From NCBI RefSeq assembly GCF_000235445.1, contig NZ_JH378830.1:389314-453313 (forward strand): a DNA stretch of 64,000 nucleotides, read 5' to 3'. This DNA comes from Johnsonella ignava ATCC 51276 (lineage in GTDB: Bacteria; Bacillota; Clostridia; Lachnospirales; Lachnospiraceae). Positions 46,203 through 55,108 of this stretch are shown here, in pieces. The notes beneath the pieces are model-generated. The model was not told the DNA's origin. It saw only the letters and a list, made by a program, of their open reading frames with translations, and searched no databases. Positions within the stretch are counted from its first letter, which is position 1; every line of letters begins with the position of its first letter. Position numbers and translations under genes: made by a program.

Positions 46203-46257
46203 GGTGTTATTTAAAATTTAAAAAATAGTTTAACTCTTAATTTAAGGATTTAAGTAT

Positions 46258-47214
46258 ATGAAAATAAAATATATTCTTCTTCTGGTTTTGCTTATTATAT
46301 CACCTGCGTTATTTTCTTTAAGATATAACAGCCAACTATATAATGGCATTTCAGAAAAGTCTAAAAATAACAATCTTGATAAGAATAGTGAGCCTCATAC
46401 AAAAGATTTTATATATGGAATTACTATAGATGACAGCTGGGAAAATGAGGTTTCTGTAGATGAAATACTTGATGCTATCTCTGCCATGTATGTAAAGCCA
46501 ACCGTACGCATAGTTATGTCATATGAGGTATCTGCCGCTGAATATACCGATTTATTTGAAAAAATTCATGAAAAAGCATATATAATGGCATGTCCGGTAG
46601 ATTCCTATGAAATGAACAGGTATCCGGATGCTGAAAGCTACCTTAAGCGTTTTCAAGATTCATATGCAGCTCTTTCTCCTTATGTAGATATATGGGAAAT
46701 AGGTAATGAAATTAACGGTATTGACTGGATTAAACAGGAGAATGAACTTATTGCCTCAAAAATAAATTCAGTGTATCATTTTTTAAATTCAAAAATCAAT
46801 AATACTTTTACAAAAATTGCAATTACTGCATATTATATGCCTCCCGGCAGCATGGAAATGGAAAGTTGGCTTGATAGATATATGGATGATGATATTAAAT
46901 CAGGTATTGACTATGTTTTAGTAAGCTATTATGAAGATGACAATGACGGATTCCAACCTGACTGGGACATGGTGTTTAAACGACTTGAAAAAATCTTTCC
47001 AAATTCAGGACTTGGCATAGGTGAATGTGGCAATACAGCAGAAGATGCCGATATAAACAGCAAAAAAGAAATGGCACACAGATATTATAATATGCCTAAA
47101 TATACTGAAAATTACATAGGCGGATATTTCTGGTGGTATTGGGTTCAAGACTGTGTGCCTTATGAGAATAATGAATTATGGGAAGTGATTAATTCTGCCG
47201 AATATCAGAAATAA
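46258..47214 (+). CDS. Secreted glycoside-hydrolase-like protein (clan GH-A fold)
   Basis: A 318-residue exported protein. Residues 1-21 are a signal peptide or membrane anchor without a lipobox. The remainder reads as a TIM-barrel glycosidase: WEIGNEING holds a candidate acid/base Glu (151) and GLGIGECGN a candidate nucleophile Glu (256), the two-Glu pattern of clan GH-A. GGYFWWYWVQD near the end is the last barrel strand. It is the only plus-strand gene between 1 and 56 kb. Its 3' end overlaps the convergent GT4 gene by 26 bp. Polysaccharide target unknown. Confidence 0.75.
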   Translation: MKIKYILLLVLLIISPALFSLRYNSQLYNGISEKSKNNNLDKNSEPHTKDFIYGITIDDSWENEVSVDEILDAISAMYVKPTVRIVMSYEVSAAEYTDLFEKIHEKAYIMACPVDSYEMNRYPDAESYLKRFQDSYAALSPYVDIWEIGNEINGIDWIKQENELIASKINSVYHFLNSKINNTFTKIAITAYYMPPGSMEMESWLDRYMDDDIKSGIDYVLVSYYEDDNDGFQPDWDMVFKRLEKIFPNSGLGIGECGNTAEDADINSKKEMAHRYYNMPKYTENYIGGYFWWYWVQDCVPYENNELWEVINSAEYQK

Positions 47215-48451
47215 GCTGCTTTATATATACATCAATCTTATTTATAATACCATCCCATGAATGTGAATATATTTCTGAATAAACCTCATCATCTGCCTGA
47301 AATCCTTCTTTTACACGTTTAATCTGAGTAGATAAGGCATTGGCAAGATTTTTTATAAATTCAGGCTTATCCTCCTCATATGGTTTGTCGGTATCAAATA
47401 ATCTAGGCAGCTTTATATATTCTATAATCCCTGAGGAATTTACCCTGTCTCCAAGCAGCCATATAAGACTCTCTATTGAAGTTGTAGCAACAAGGCATCC
47501 TGAAGCAAGTGCCTCTATATTTACAAGCCCGAGGCCTTCATAATATGACGGAAGTACAAATATATCACTTTCCCTCATTTTCCGTGCAAGCTCCGGCTGA
47601 GGCAGTGCAGGAGATATAGTAAGATGTTTGAAATTTTCCGAAAGTCTCATAAGCTCTGAAATCTGAGCTTCGGAGGCATTTCCTATTATATCAATACAGA
47701 TGTCAGGATGCTTTTTAATGACCTCGGGTATGGCATTTGCAAGCTCATACACGCCCTTTGAATATGATATCTTCCCGGCATAAAGTATTGAAATCCTGTC
47801 ATGACTTCGGGTTTTAATTTTATCATTTGAGAAAGCACTGCAATTTTCTCTATAAAAAATTCTACTGTCAAATCCGCCTCCCATAACTTTTATTTTATTT
47901 TTACTTATCCCTATTATATTTTCTATATCATGAATATCTTTAGGTGCAATCGCTATACAGCCATCAAGCTCTGATATATATTCCATATGTAATTCTCTAA
48001 AGTAGGGATACTTTTTAATCTGTCTTAAATCAGTTCCATGAGATATCCCTATAACAGGTATATCATAAAATATACCCTTAACAATAGATGTCAACATAAA
48101 CAAATGATGGCTTATAACTATATCCGGCTTAAATTCCTCTCTAGCCTTATAAAGCATGTTTGTAAATGCATTTTTCCACTTACAAAGCATATCTTCATTC
48201 ATTCCTGAATAAATTGTAGAGTTATAAGGCATCTCATCGCTCATACCTGCAATCGGAAAATCAAGATCATCGCTTAAAAAGCTGACTTCATATACTTTTC
48301 CTTCTGTAACCTTAGGCTTAAACGAATCCTGTACAGCATATAAAAATGCATTTTCGTATCCCAGCTTTTTAAATCCGTCAGCCAGTACCCAGTAATAAAT
48401 CCCGCTTCCTGTATGTGATGGAAGTTGGGCAAGACAATGTAATATTTTCAC
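47189..48451 (-). CDS. Family 4 glycosyltransferase
   Basis: A 420-residue GT-B enzyme that transfers a sugar from a nucleotide donor. The N-terminal domain starts MKILHCLAQLPSHTGSGIYYW. The donor-site motif E-x7-E is EGLGLVNIE within SYYEGLGLVNIEALASGC, and the phosphate-binding region is ILYAGKISYSKGV. Likely a surface polysaccharide or glycolipid glycosyltransferase. The last 26 bp overlap the glycosidase-like gene on the other strand, tail to tail, an unusual arrangement in this otherwise one-directional region. Confidence 0.88.
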   Translation of the reverse strand: MKILHCLAQLPSHTGSGIYYWVLADGFKKLGYENAFLYAVQDSFKPKVTEGKVYEVSFLSDDLDFPIAGMSDEMPYNSTIYSGMNEDMLCKWKNAFTNMLYKAREEFKPDIVISHHLFMLTSIVKGIFYDIPVIGISHGTDLRQIKKYPYFRELHMEYISELDGCIAIAPKDIHDIENIIGISKNKIKVMGGGFDSRIFYRENCSAFSNDKIKTRSHDRISILYAGKISYSKGVYELANAIPEVIKKHPDICIDIIGNASEAQISELMRLSENFKHLTISPALPQPELARKMRESDIFVLPSYYEGLGLVNIEALASGCLVATTSIESLIWLLGDRVNSSGIIEYIKLPRLFDTDKPYEEDKPEFIKNLANALSTQIKRVKEGFQADDEVYSEIYSHSWDGIINKIDVYIKQLISDIRQN

Positions 48452-48591
48452 TTCACGCTCCTATATAAATCAATAAGGCATAATTGTATAAGATAATTTT
48501 TAATGTGTTTTTTAATATATTCTATTTAAATATATTTTTTTAAAAACCGGATCTATAAATATTCTGACATATTATTAATACGATTTTTTAA

Positions 48592-48625
48592 AAAACACCA
48601 GAAGGCCGATTCCTCCCGGTGTTTT
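48592..48625 (-). terminator. Intrinsic terminator after the rpsB-tsf operon
   Basis: Arms AAAACACC (48592-48599) and GGTGTTTT (48618-48625), extended inwards by further pairs, form a hairpin followed on the minus strand by TT and A/T bases. It lies about 78 bp past the tsf stop and is the clear end of the ribosomal operon. Confidence 0.8.
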
Positions 48626-48702
48626 ATCTGCGGTTTATTTTAAAACTAATATACAAACAGTATGTAGTTAAGTATCAAAGCCGCAATGTTTTATAAAATT
48701 TA

Positions 48703-49641
48703 TTACTTTAACTGTTTTGCAACCTCTGCTGCGAAGTCCTCACTCTTTTTCTCAAGTCCCTCACCGGTCTCAAAACGTACAAAACCTTTAACAGTAATAT
48801 TGGCTGAATTTGCCTTTGCAACCTCTTTGACATAAGCTCCTACGCTCTGTTTTCCATCAGCCGCCTTAACATAATTCTGGTCAAGGAGGCAGATCTCCTT
48901 AAGTTCCTTTGATATGCGCCCTTTAACTATACCTTCAATAACCTTATCAGGTTTTGAGGCCTCTTTAGGATCGTTTTTAATCTGAGCTATAAGGATTTCT
49001 TTCTCTTTTTCAATGTAATCAGCAGGAACCTCACTGTCGGAAGTATATACCGGTTTAAGTGCAGCAACCTGCATAGCAATATTTTTTCCCATTTCTTTTA
49101 CTGCATCATTTACAACATCGGTCTTAATATCCACCAGAACACCTATTTTTCCGCCGGCATGTATATAATCAACTACAACACCGTCAGGTTCATGAACCTG
49201 TTCAAACCTGCGGATATTCATATTTTCACCTATAACCGAAATCATGCTTGAAAGCTTTTCCTTAACTGTAACGCTCTCATCCAGAGCCCATTTTTCTTCT
49301 AAAAATTCTTCAATATTTGAAGCTCCTGTCTTAATTGCCTGTCCTGCAACTTCAGCTACAAAAGCCTTAAATTTGTCATTTTTTGCAACAAAATCAGTTT
49401 CAGCATTTACTTCAACAATCACGGCATCCTTACCGCACTCGCATACCAATGTCTCAACTATGCCTTCAGCAGCTATACGTCCCGCTTTCTTCTGTGCTCC
49501 TGCAAGTCCCTTTTCCCTAAGAAAATCAACTGCCTTATCTATATCTCCGCCGGTTGCTGTAAGTGCTTTTTTACAATCCATCATACCTGCACCGGTCATC
49601 TCTCTAAGTTCCTTTACCAGTGCAGCAGTAATCTCTGCCAT
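48703..49641 (-). CDS. tsf: Elongation factor Ts
   Basis: Nucleotide exchange factor for EF-Tu. The N-terminal module has VKELREMTGAGMMDCKKAL, followed by the DFLREKGLAGAQKKAGRIAAEG segment, then the core domains. About 312 residues, usual size. The ATG at 49639-49641 has AGGAGG nine bases before it; a TTG three codons upstream is open but lies next to the Shine-Dalgarno. It forms an operon with rpsB, 108 bp apart. Confidence 0.97.
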   Translation of the reverse strand: MAEITAALVKELREMTGAGMMDCKKALTATGGDIDKAVDFLREKGLAGAQKKAGRIAAEGIVETLVCECGKDAVIVEVNAETDFVAKNDKFKAFVAEVAGQAIKTGASNIEEFLEEKWALDESVTVKEKLSSMISVIGENMNIRRFEQVHEPDGVVVDYIHAGGKIGVLVDIKTDVVNDAVKEMGKNIAMQVAALKPVYTSDSEVPADYIEKEKEILIAQIKNDPKEASKPDKVIEGIVKGRISKELKEICLLDQNYVKAADGKQSVGAYVKEVAKANSANITVKGFVRFETGEGLEKKSEDFAAEVAKQLK

Positions 49642-49748
49642 ATTAATCAACCTCCTGTTTTTTGTTTATATAACAGCAGCTATCCACTGTATAAAATCAA
49701 TATTATTTCTTATATTTTAAAATAACTTTTTAAACTTATGTTTACAAT

Positions 49749-50504
49749 CTATTCTTCTTCAGGAAGTGTATCTGATTCTTTATCCGCCTCAATAGCTTCA
49801 GCCTCTTCCTGAGATACTACCTCTCCCTGGTTTGCTTCTATAACAGCATCTGCCATTCTTGAAACTATAAGTCTCACTGCACGTATAGCATCATCATTTC
49901 CGGGGATTACATAATCAAGCTCTTCAGGATCGCAATTTGTATCACAAATTCCTATAAGCGGGATTCCGAGTATATGTGCTTCCTGTACACAAATTCTCTC
50001 CTTCTTGGGATCAACTATAAATATAGCATCAGGAATCTTTTTCATGTATTTTATTCCGCCAAGGTTTCTTTCAAGTCTGCCCCATTCTTTTCTAAGGGCA
50101 AGAACTTCCTTTTTAGGAAGAACCTCGAAAGTTCCGTCTTCACTCATTTCTTCAATCTTTTGAAGCCTTTTAATCCTTGACTGTATAGTTTTAAAATTGG
50201 TAAGCATACCGCCAAGCCATCTCTCATTTACATAAAACATTCCGCAGCGCTGTGCTTCCTCTTTTATAGTATCCTGTGCCTGTTTCTTTGTTCCTACAAA
50301 GAGTATGCTTCCTCCGTCAGCCACTATGTCCGATATTACATTATATGCGGCATCCACCATTCCTACACTTTTCTGAAGGTCAACTATATGTATGCCGTTT
50401 CTCTCGGTATATATATAAGGTGCCATTTTGGGGTTCCACCTTCTTGTCTGATGACCGAAATGGACACCTGCTTCAAGAAGCTGTTTCATTGAAATTACAC
50501 TCAT
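49749..50504 (-). CDS. rpsB: 30S ribosomal protein S2
   Basis: Small-subunit protein. Hallmarks are SMKQLLEAGVHFGHQTRRWNPKM at the N-terminus, FVGTKKQA, RWLGGMLTNF and the C-terminal region with IPGNDDAIRAVRLI. An acidic tail (about residues 230-251) completes the 251-residue protein. It starts the rpsB-tsf operon, transcribed from the promoter at 50626-50654. The long leader of about 115 bases may hold control, but no structure was recognised. Confidence 0.97.
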   Translation of the reverse strand: MSVISMKQLLEAGVHFGHQTRRWNPKMAPYIYTERNGIHIVDLQKSVGMVDAAYNVISDIVADGGSILFVGTKKQAQDTIKEEAQRCGMFYVNERWLGGMLTNFKTIQSRIKRLQKIEEMSEDGTFEVLPKKEVLALRKEWGRLERNLGGIKYMKKIPDAIFIVDPKKERICVQEAHILGIPLIGICDTNCDPEELDYVIPGNDDAIRAVRLIVSRMADAVIEANQGEVVSQEEAEAIEADKESDTLPEEE

Positions 50505-50625
50505 TTTTATTCTCCTTTAATTTTGGTTATTTCTTCCGCCTGAAGTTCATACAGGATATCAGCTTAATGTCTTTTAAGTTAACACCGCCCTGCATGCAAC
50601 AGACGTGCTTTTTATAGGCTTATGA

Positions 50626-50654
50626 ATTTTACCATAAAATAAAACTGTATGCAA
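50626..50654 (-). promoter_or_regulatory. Promoter of the rpsB-tsf operon
   Basis: On the minus strand TTGCAT (complement of 50649-50654), 17 bp, then TAAAAT (complement of 50626-50631). It gives a leader of about 110 bases before rpsB, long enough for autoregulation by S2, although no known S2-binding leader fold was recognised by eye. Confidence 0.7.
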
Positions 50655-50715
50655 GCTTTATGCTTATTTTAATATCTGCCAATTTAAAATTATATCCTGA
50701 AATAATATGTCGAAA

Positions 50716-51513
50716 TTACTGTTCTCTCAGCTTTTTTTTGCCTGTAAGTGTCTCAAGCTCTTCTTCCACCAAGTCATTTACTATCCTTATATAGGTTCCT
50801 CTCATACCTGAAGAACGACTTTCAATTATACCGGCACTTTCAAGCTTCCTTAATGCATTAACTATCACTGATCTTGTAATTCCGGCTCTGTCAGCTATCT
50901 TACTGGCAATCAATACACTTTCATTATCTTCGATTTCATTAAATATAAATCTTATAGCATCAAGTTCTGATGTGCTGAGAGTTGAAAGTGCCGATTTAAC
51001 AACTTCCTGCTTACGTTTCTTCTCAGCTTCCTCTTCACTGACACTCCTTATCATCTCAAGACCTACAACAGCAGCGCCATATTCGGCAAGTATTATGTCA
51101 TCTATGTCAAATTCTTTACTATCTTTATATATAAACAGACTTCCAAGCCTCTCTCCCGCTATATATATAGGTACAACTAATGCCTTATACTTTTTTATAT
51201 TTTTAAAGTCAAAACCGAGTGTGGCAAGATTTACATTTTCCTTTGTAGAGAGTACCGCAAGCAATCTCTGATTAAGCATATCATCTATAACTTCGCCTAT
51301 ACTCTCGGAAATAAATTCATTTATAAGTTCAACCTTGTCATTATTAAAAATACCTAAAACCTTCCCCTTTTTACTTAAAACAAGTATATTGGAATCTAAT
51401 ATCTCGCTTAAAACCGCACATATGTCATTAAAAACAACTTTTTTGGAACTTGAGTTGTTATTTTGTAATAAATTATTGATTTTTCTTGTTTTGTCTAATA
51501 ATTCAATTTTCAC
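50716..51513 (-). CDS. codY: Global nutrient regulator CodY
   Basis: GTP- and branched-chain-amino-acid-sensing repressor of nutrient-limitation genes in low-GC Gram-positives. An N-terminal GAF-like sensor domain occupies about residues 1-160. The C-terminal winged helix includes ASKIADRAGITRSVIVNALRKLESAGIIESRSSGMRGTYI. Length 265 is standard. The start is GTG with GGGAG eight bases before it. Its presence is a strong marker for the Bacillota. Single gene; topA is upstream. Confidence 0.96.
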   Translation of the reverse strand: MKIELLDKTRKINNLLQNNNSSSKKVVFNDICAVLSEILDSNILVLSKKGKVLGIFNNDKVELINEFISESIGEVIDDMLNQRLLAVLSTKENVNLATLGFDFKNIKKYKALVVPIYIAGERLGSLFIYKDSKEFDIDDIILAEYGAAVVGLEMIRSVSEEEAEKKRKQEVVKSALSTLSTSELDAIRFIFNEIEDNESVLIASKIADRAGITRSVIVNALRKLESAGIIESRSSGMRGTYIRIVNDLVEEELETLTGKKKLREQ

Positions 51514-51689
51514 TTTCTCTGCTCCCTACTTCTAAGTTCATTATACTAAAATGAATTTACCAAAAACACGGTGTAAGCCTGTATTATACTAACTTTTATA
51601 GCTACACCCCTTCAATTATATAACTCTAACATAAATAATAAATATATACAAGTATTCTTTAAAATTTTTCTGTATTTATTTTATTTATA

Positions 51690-51768
51690 GAAACACTTAT
51701 TAAGTATTTCCAGTGCGAAAATCACAGCTATCTGCATCATTTATATGTGATTTTGGACACTTTCATGT
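51690..51768 (-). repeat. Dispersed two-stem intergenic repeat, copy B (after topA)
   Basis: Homologue of the element at 8318-8397. Stem 1 lies at 51690-51710 (two 10-base arms around one base). Stem 2 arms AAAATCACA (51718-51726) and TGTGATTTT (51746-51754) are perfectly complementary, with the loop unlike that in copy A. It begins 24 bp past the topA stop on the minus strand, as copy A directly follows rodA. The inner C-A-C/G-T-G pairs replace C-G-C/G-C-G in copy A, a compensatory change. Confidence 0.75.
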
Positions 51769-51791
51769 ACACCCTGCCAAGTAAAAGTTGA

Positions 51792-53873
51792 TTAATTTGA
51801 TGTCTCCTTGGCTTTATCTTCGTTATAGCCGCATTTTGATGAAGAACATACAATTTTATTTCCCTTTTCAACCATATAGGATCCGCATTGACTGCATTTT
51901 TTAGAACTGGGTTTTGCCCATGACATAAAGCTGCATTCCGGATTATTTTCGCATCCGTAGTATATTCTGCCTTTTTTAGTTTTTTTAAGTACCGCCTCTG
52001 AGCCGCACTCAGGGCACTTTACACCTATCTTTTGATAATAAGGCTTTGTATTCCGGCATTCCGGAAATCCGGGACAGGCTAAAAATCTGCCGGTCGGTCC
52101 ATACTTAATTACCATTTTTCTGCCGCAGTTTTCGCAGACAACATCACTTTCTTCATCAGCTATCTTTATACTTTCAAGCTCTTTCTGCGCTTTTTCAACA
52201 GCACTGTCAAGATCAGGATAAAAATTTTCTATAACAGTCTTCCATCTAATCTGTCCTTCTCCTACGCCGTCAAGCAAAAGCTCAAGATTTGCAGTAAACT
52301 CCTTATCTACAATACTTGGAAAATGACTTAACATCATTGAATTAACCGCCTGTCCAAGCTCTGTTGAATACAGGTTTTTATTCTCCTTCACCGCATAATG
52401 ACGTGCCAGTATAGTTGATATAGTAGGGGCGTAAGTTGAAGGTCTCCCTATCCCCTGCTCCTCAAGTGCTTTTACAAGGCTGGCTTCGGTATAATGTGCC
52501 GGAGGCTGGGTAAAATGCTGGGAACCTTTTAGTTCTTTTAGATCAAGAACATCTCCTGATTTTAATCCGGCTATTATTTTATCATCTTCTTCTTTTTCTT
52601 CATCTTCCTTATATACATTTAAAAATCCGTCAAATAATACATGTGAACCTGATATAGTAAAATAATAGTCTCCAGCCTTTATTTTTATACTTTTTGTTTT
52701 ATAAACGGCACTTTTCATCCTGCTTGCTGTAAATCTCTGCCATATAAGCTGGTAAAGCCTGAAAAGATCCCTTCCAATCAAATCCTTAAGCTGTGCAGGA
52801 ATAATACTTATGTCGGTAGGTCTTATGGCTTCATGTGCATCCTGAACTTTTGCATCGGACTTTCCTGTGGTCTGCATATCTCCGGCATAATCACTGCCGT
52901 ATTTTTTTTCTATAAATTCTTTAGCACTCTTTTGTGCCTCCTGCGATACCCTGGTAGAATCAGTACGCAGATAGGTAATTAATGCAGTCATGCCGCTGCC
53001 CTTAATTTCAACACCTTCATAAAGCTGCTGTGCAAGTTTCATCGTCTTTGAGGTTGAAAAATTAAGTCTCTTGCTCGCTTCCTGCTGCAATGTTGATGTA
53101 GTAAAGGCAAGCGGAGGTCTTTTTATTCTCTCACCTTCATTTACCTCTTCGATTTTAAATTTTTTTCCTTTAATCTCAGCTAAAATCTTATCACATTCAT
53201 CTTTTGAATTAATCTCGGTTCTGGTTTTTGTGCCGTAAAATTTTGCATTTAGAGGTTTCTTCATGTTTTTTCCGGCAAGCTCAGCCTCGATTGTCCAATA
53301 CTCTTTAGGTATAAATGCATCAACCTGTGCATCCCTTTCACATATCATCCTAAGTGCCACCGATTGAACTCTGCCGGCTGAAAGCCTCCTTTTGATTTTT
53401 GCCCATAAAAGCGGACTTATCTTATAGCCTACTATTCTGTCAAGAACTCGTCTCGCCTGTTGAGCATCTACAAGATTCATGTCTATATTTCTAGGATGTT
53501 TAATTGCTTCTTTTATTGCATTTTTCGTAATTTCATTAAAGCTTATCCTAAATGTCTTCTTTCCTGATTCATTAAGCTTAAGTGCATTTATAAGATGCCA
53601 GCTTATAGCTTCGCCTTCTCTGTCAGGGTCTGTTGCAAGATAAATTTTATCTGCTTTTTTTGCTTCCTTTCTGAGCTTTGCAAGCAATTCACCCTTGCCT
53701 CTTATAGTTATATATTTAGGCTCATAATAATTATCAACATCTATACCAAGACTGCTTTTAGGCAGATCTCTGACATGTCCGTTTGAAGCTGTAACCTCAT
53801 AGCCGGACCCTAAATATTTTTTTATGGTCTTTACCTTTGCAGGTGATTCTACAATAACTAGGCTGTTTGCCAT
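51792..53873 (-). CDS. topA: DNA topoisomerase I
   Basis: Type IA topoisomerase that relaxes negative supercoils. The N-terminal TOPRIM domain has SLVIVESPAKVKTIKKYLG and DREGEAISWHL. The active-site Tyr lies in ITYLRTDSTRVS (about residue 300). Three C-terminal four-cysteine zinc modules are seen starting CENCGRK, CPECGSE and CSQCGSY. Length 693 is normal. GAGGAGAT lies just before the ATG. It sits downstream of dprA in the common yifB-dprA-topA order. Confidence 0.97.
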   Translation of the reverse strand: MANSLVIVESPAKVKTIKKYLGSGYEVTASNGHVRDLPKSSLGIDVDNYYEPKYITIRGKGELLAKLRKEAKKADKIYLATDPDREGEAISWHLINALKLNESGKKTFRISFNEITKNAIKEAIKHPRNIDMNLVDAQQARRVLDRIVGYKISPLLWAKIKRRLSAGRVQSVALRMICERDAQVDAFIPKEYWTIEAELAGKNMKKPLNAKFYGTKTRTEINSKDECDKILAEIKGKKFKIEEVNEGERIKRPPLAFTTSTLQQEASKRLNFSTSKTMKLAQQLYEGVEIKGSGMTALITYLRTDSTRVSQEAQKSAKEFIEKKYGSDYAGDMQTTGKSDAKVQDAHEAIRPTDISIIPAQLKDLIGRDLFRLYQLIWQRFTASRMKSAVYKTKSIKIKAGDYYFTISGSHVLFDGFLNVYKEDEEKEEDDKIIAGLKSGDVLDLKELKGSQHFTQPPAHYTEASLVKALEEQGIGRPSTYAPTISTILARHYAVKENKNLYSTELGQAVNSMMLSHFPSIVDKEFTANLELLLDGVGEGQIRWKTVIENFYPDLDSAVEKAQKELESIKIADEESDVVCENCGRKMVIKYGPTGRFLACPGFPECRNTKPYYQKIGVKCPECGSEAVLKKTKKGRIYYGCENNPECSFMSWAKPSSKKCSQCGSYMVEKGNKIVCSSSKCGYNEDKAKETSN

Positions 53874-53926
53874 ATCTCCTCTTAAATCATAACCGATATA
53901 TACGACATATAAATTTATATAAAAAT

Positions 53927-55108
53927 CTATATATCGTCCAGGTTGTTGATATTCCTTCCATAATAATTGCCTGAAATCTGAATTAAGTATCCTCTGAGTT
54001 CAAGGTCAAGCACTATCGACATAACCTCAGAAACAGGCAGATGAGATTCATCTGCCACATCTTCCAGATATTTAGGCTCCAAATCGAAGCAACTATACAC
54101 CTTTTTTTCATTATTTGCAAGTATGTTAATATCTCTTTGGAAAATTTTAAGTGTTTTGTCCCTTATCAGTCCCAGACTTTCAATTATATCATCAACTGAA
54201 ATTATAATACCTGCACCCTCCGATATAAGGCGATTACAGCCACGGCTCATAGGATCATTTATTCTTCCGGGCAGTGCATAAACCTCTTTTCCCTGTTCAA
54301 GTGCATGCCTTACAGTTATCATTGAGCCTGATTTTTCCCTTGCTTCTACTACTATTATAAGATCGGAAAGTCCTGAAATTAAGCGGTTCCTTATAGGGAA
54401 ACTGGATTTTACGGCATTCCCTTTTGGAATATTTTCACTTATTATGCCTCCTCTGCCTTTTGACATCTCACAATAAATATCAAAATTTTCCTTAGGATAA
54501 CATATATTCACACCTGAACCAAGTACCGCATAGCTTGAACCGTCTTTCTGATTTAATGCTCCCCTGTGTGAACATCCATCTATACCTATTGCCATTCCGC
54601 TTATTATTTCAACTCCTTTTTTTACAAGTGAACCTGCTAGAAATTCAGCCATACTTCTACCATAATTAGTTGCATTTCTGCTTCCAACTATTGCAACACT
54701 CTTTTTTTCATCTCCGGGAAGTTTTCCCTTTACATACAGCCACATGGGCTTATCATAGAGATTTAAAAGCCTTTTAGGATAGTTTTTATTTTCTATTGTT
54801 ATAAAATTTATATCACTATCACTGAGGCTTATATATTCTTCAAATATTCTTTCTTTTTCTGCAGCAGCTTTGCATATTGCTGCCGCTGCCGATTTTCTTA
54901 TACCGGAATTTTTCACAAGCTCCCTACTATTCATAGTATATACCAGACTTAGCGGTTTTATACTGTTATAAAGCTTACCGGCAGTTATTGCACCCACATC
55001 TTCAACATATGAAAGAAAATGAAGTACGGCATCAACGGAATTTATATTACGGCTGCCTGATGTACTTCCGAAAGACTTTGCGTTGTATATACTGCTGTCA
55101 TTTTTCAT
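53927..55108 (-). CDS. dprA: DNA processing protein DprA
   Basis: Single-stranded-DNA-binding loader of RecA used in natural transformation and recombination. The Rossmann-like core includes VAIVGSRNATNYGRSMAEFLAG, GVEIISGMAIGIDGCSHRGAL, GSGVNICYP and LIIVVEAREKSGS. A SAM-like N-terminal part (residues 25-80) and a C-terminal winged helix are present. 393 residues. The ATG overlaps the yifB stop by four bases (ATGA). Confidence 0.94.
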   Translation of the reverse strand: MKNDSSIYNAKSFGSTSGSRNINSVDAVLHFLSYVEDVGAITAGKLYNSIKPLSLVYTMNSRELVKNSGIRKSAAAAICKAAAEKERIFEEYISLSDSDINFITIENKNYPKRLLNLYDKPMWLYVKGKLPGDEKKSVAIVGSRNATNYGRSMAEFLAGSLVKKGVEIISGMAIGIDGCSHRGALNQKDGSSYAVLGSGVNICYPKENFDIYCEMSKGRGGIISENIPKGNAVKSSFPIRNRLISGLSDLIIVVEAREKSGSMITVRHALEQGKEVYALPGRINDPMSRGCNRLISEGAGIIISVDDIIESLGLIRDKTLKIFQRDINILANNEKKVYSCFDLEPKYLEDVADESHLPVSEVMSIVLDLELRGYLIQISGNYYGRNINNLDDI

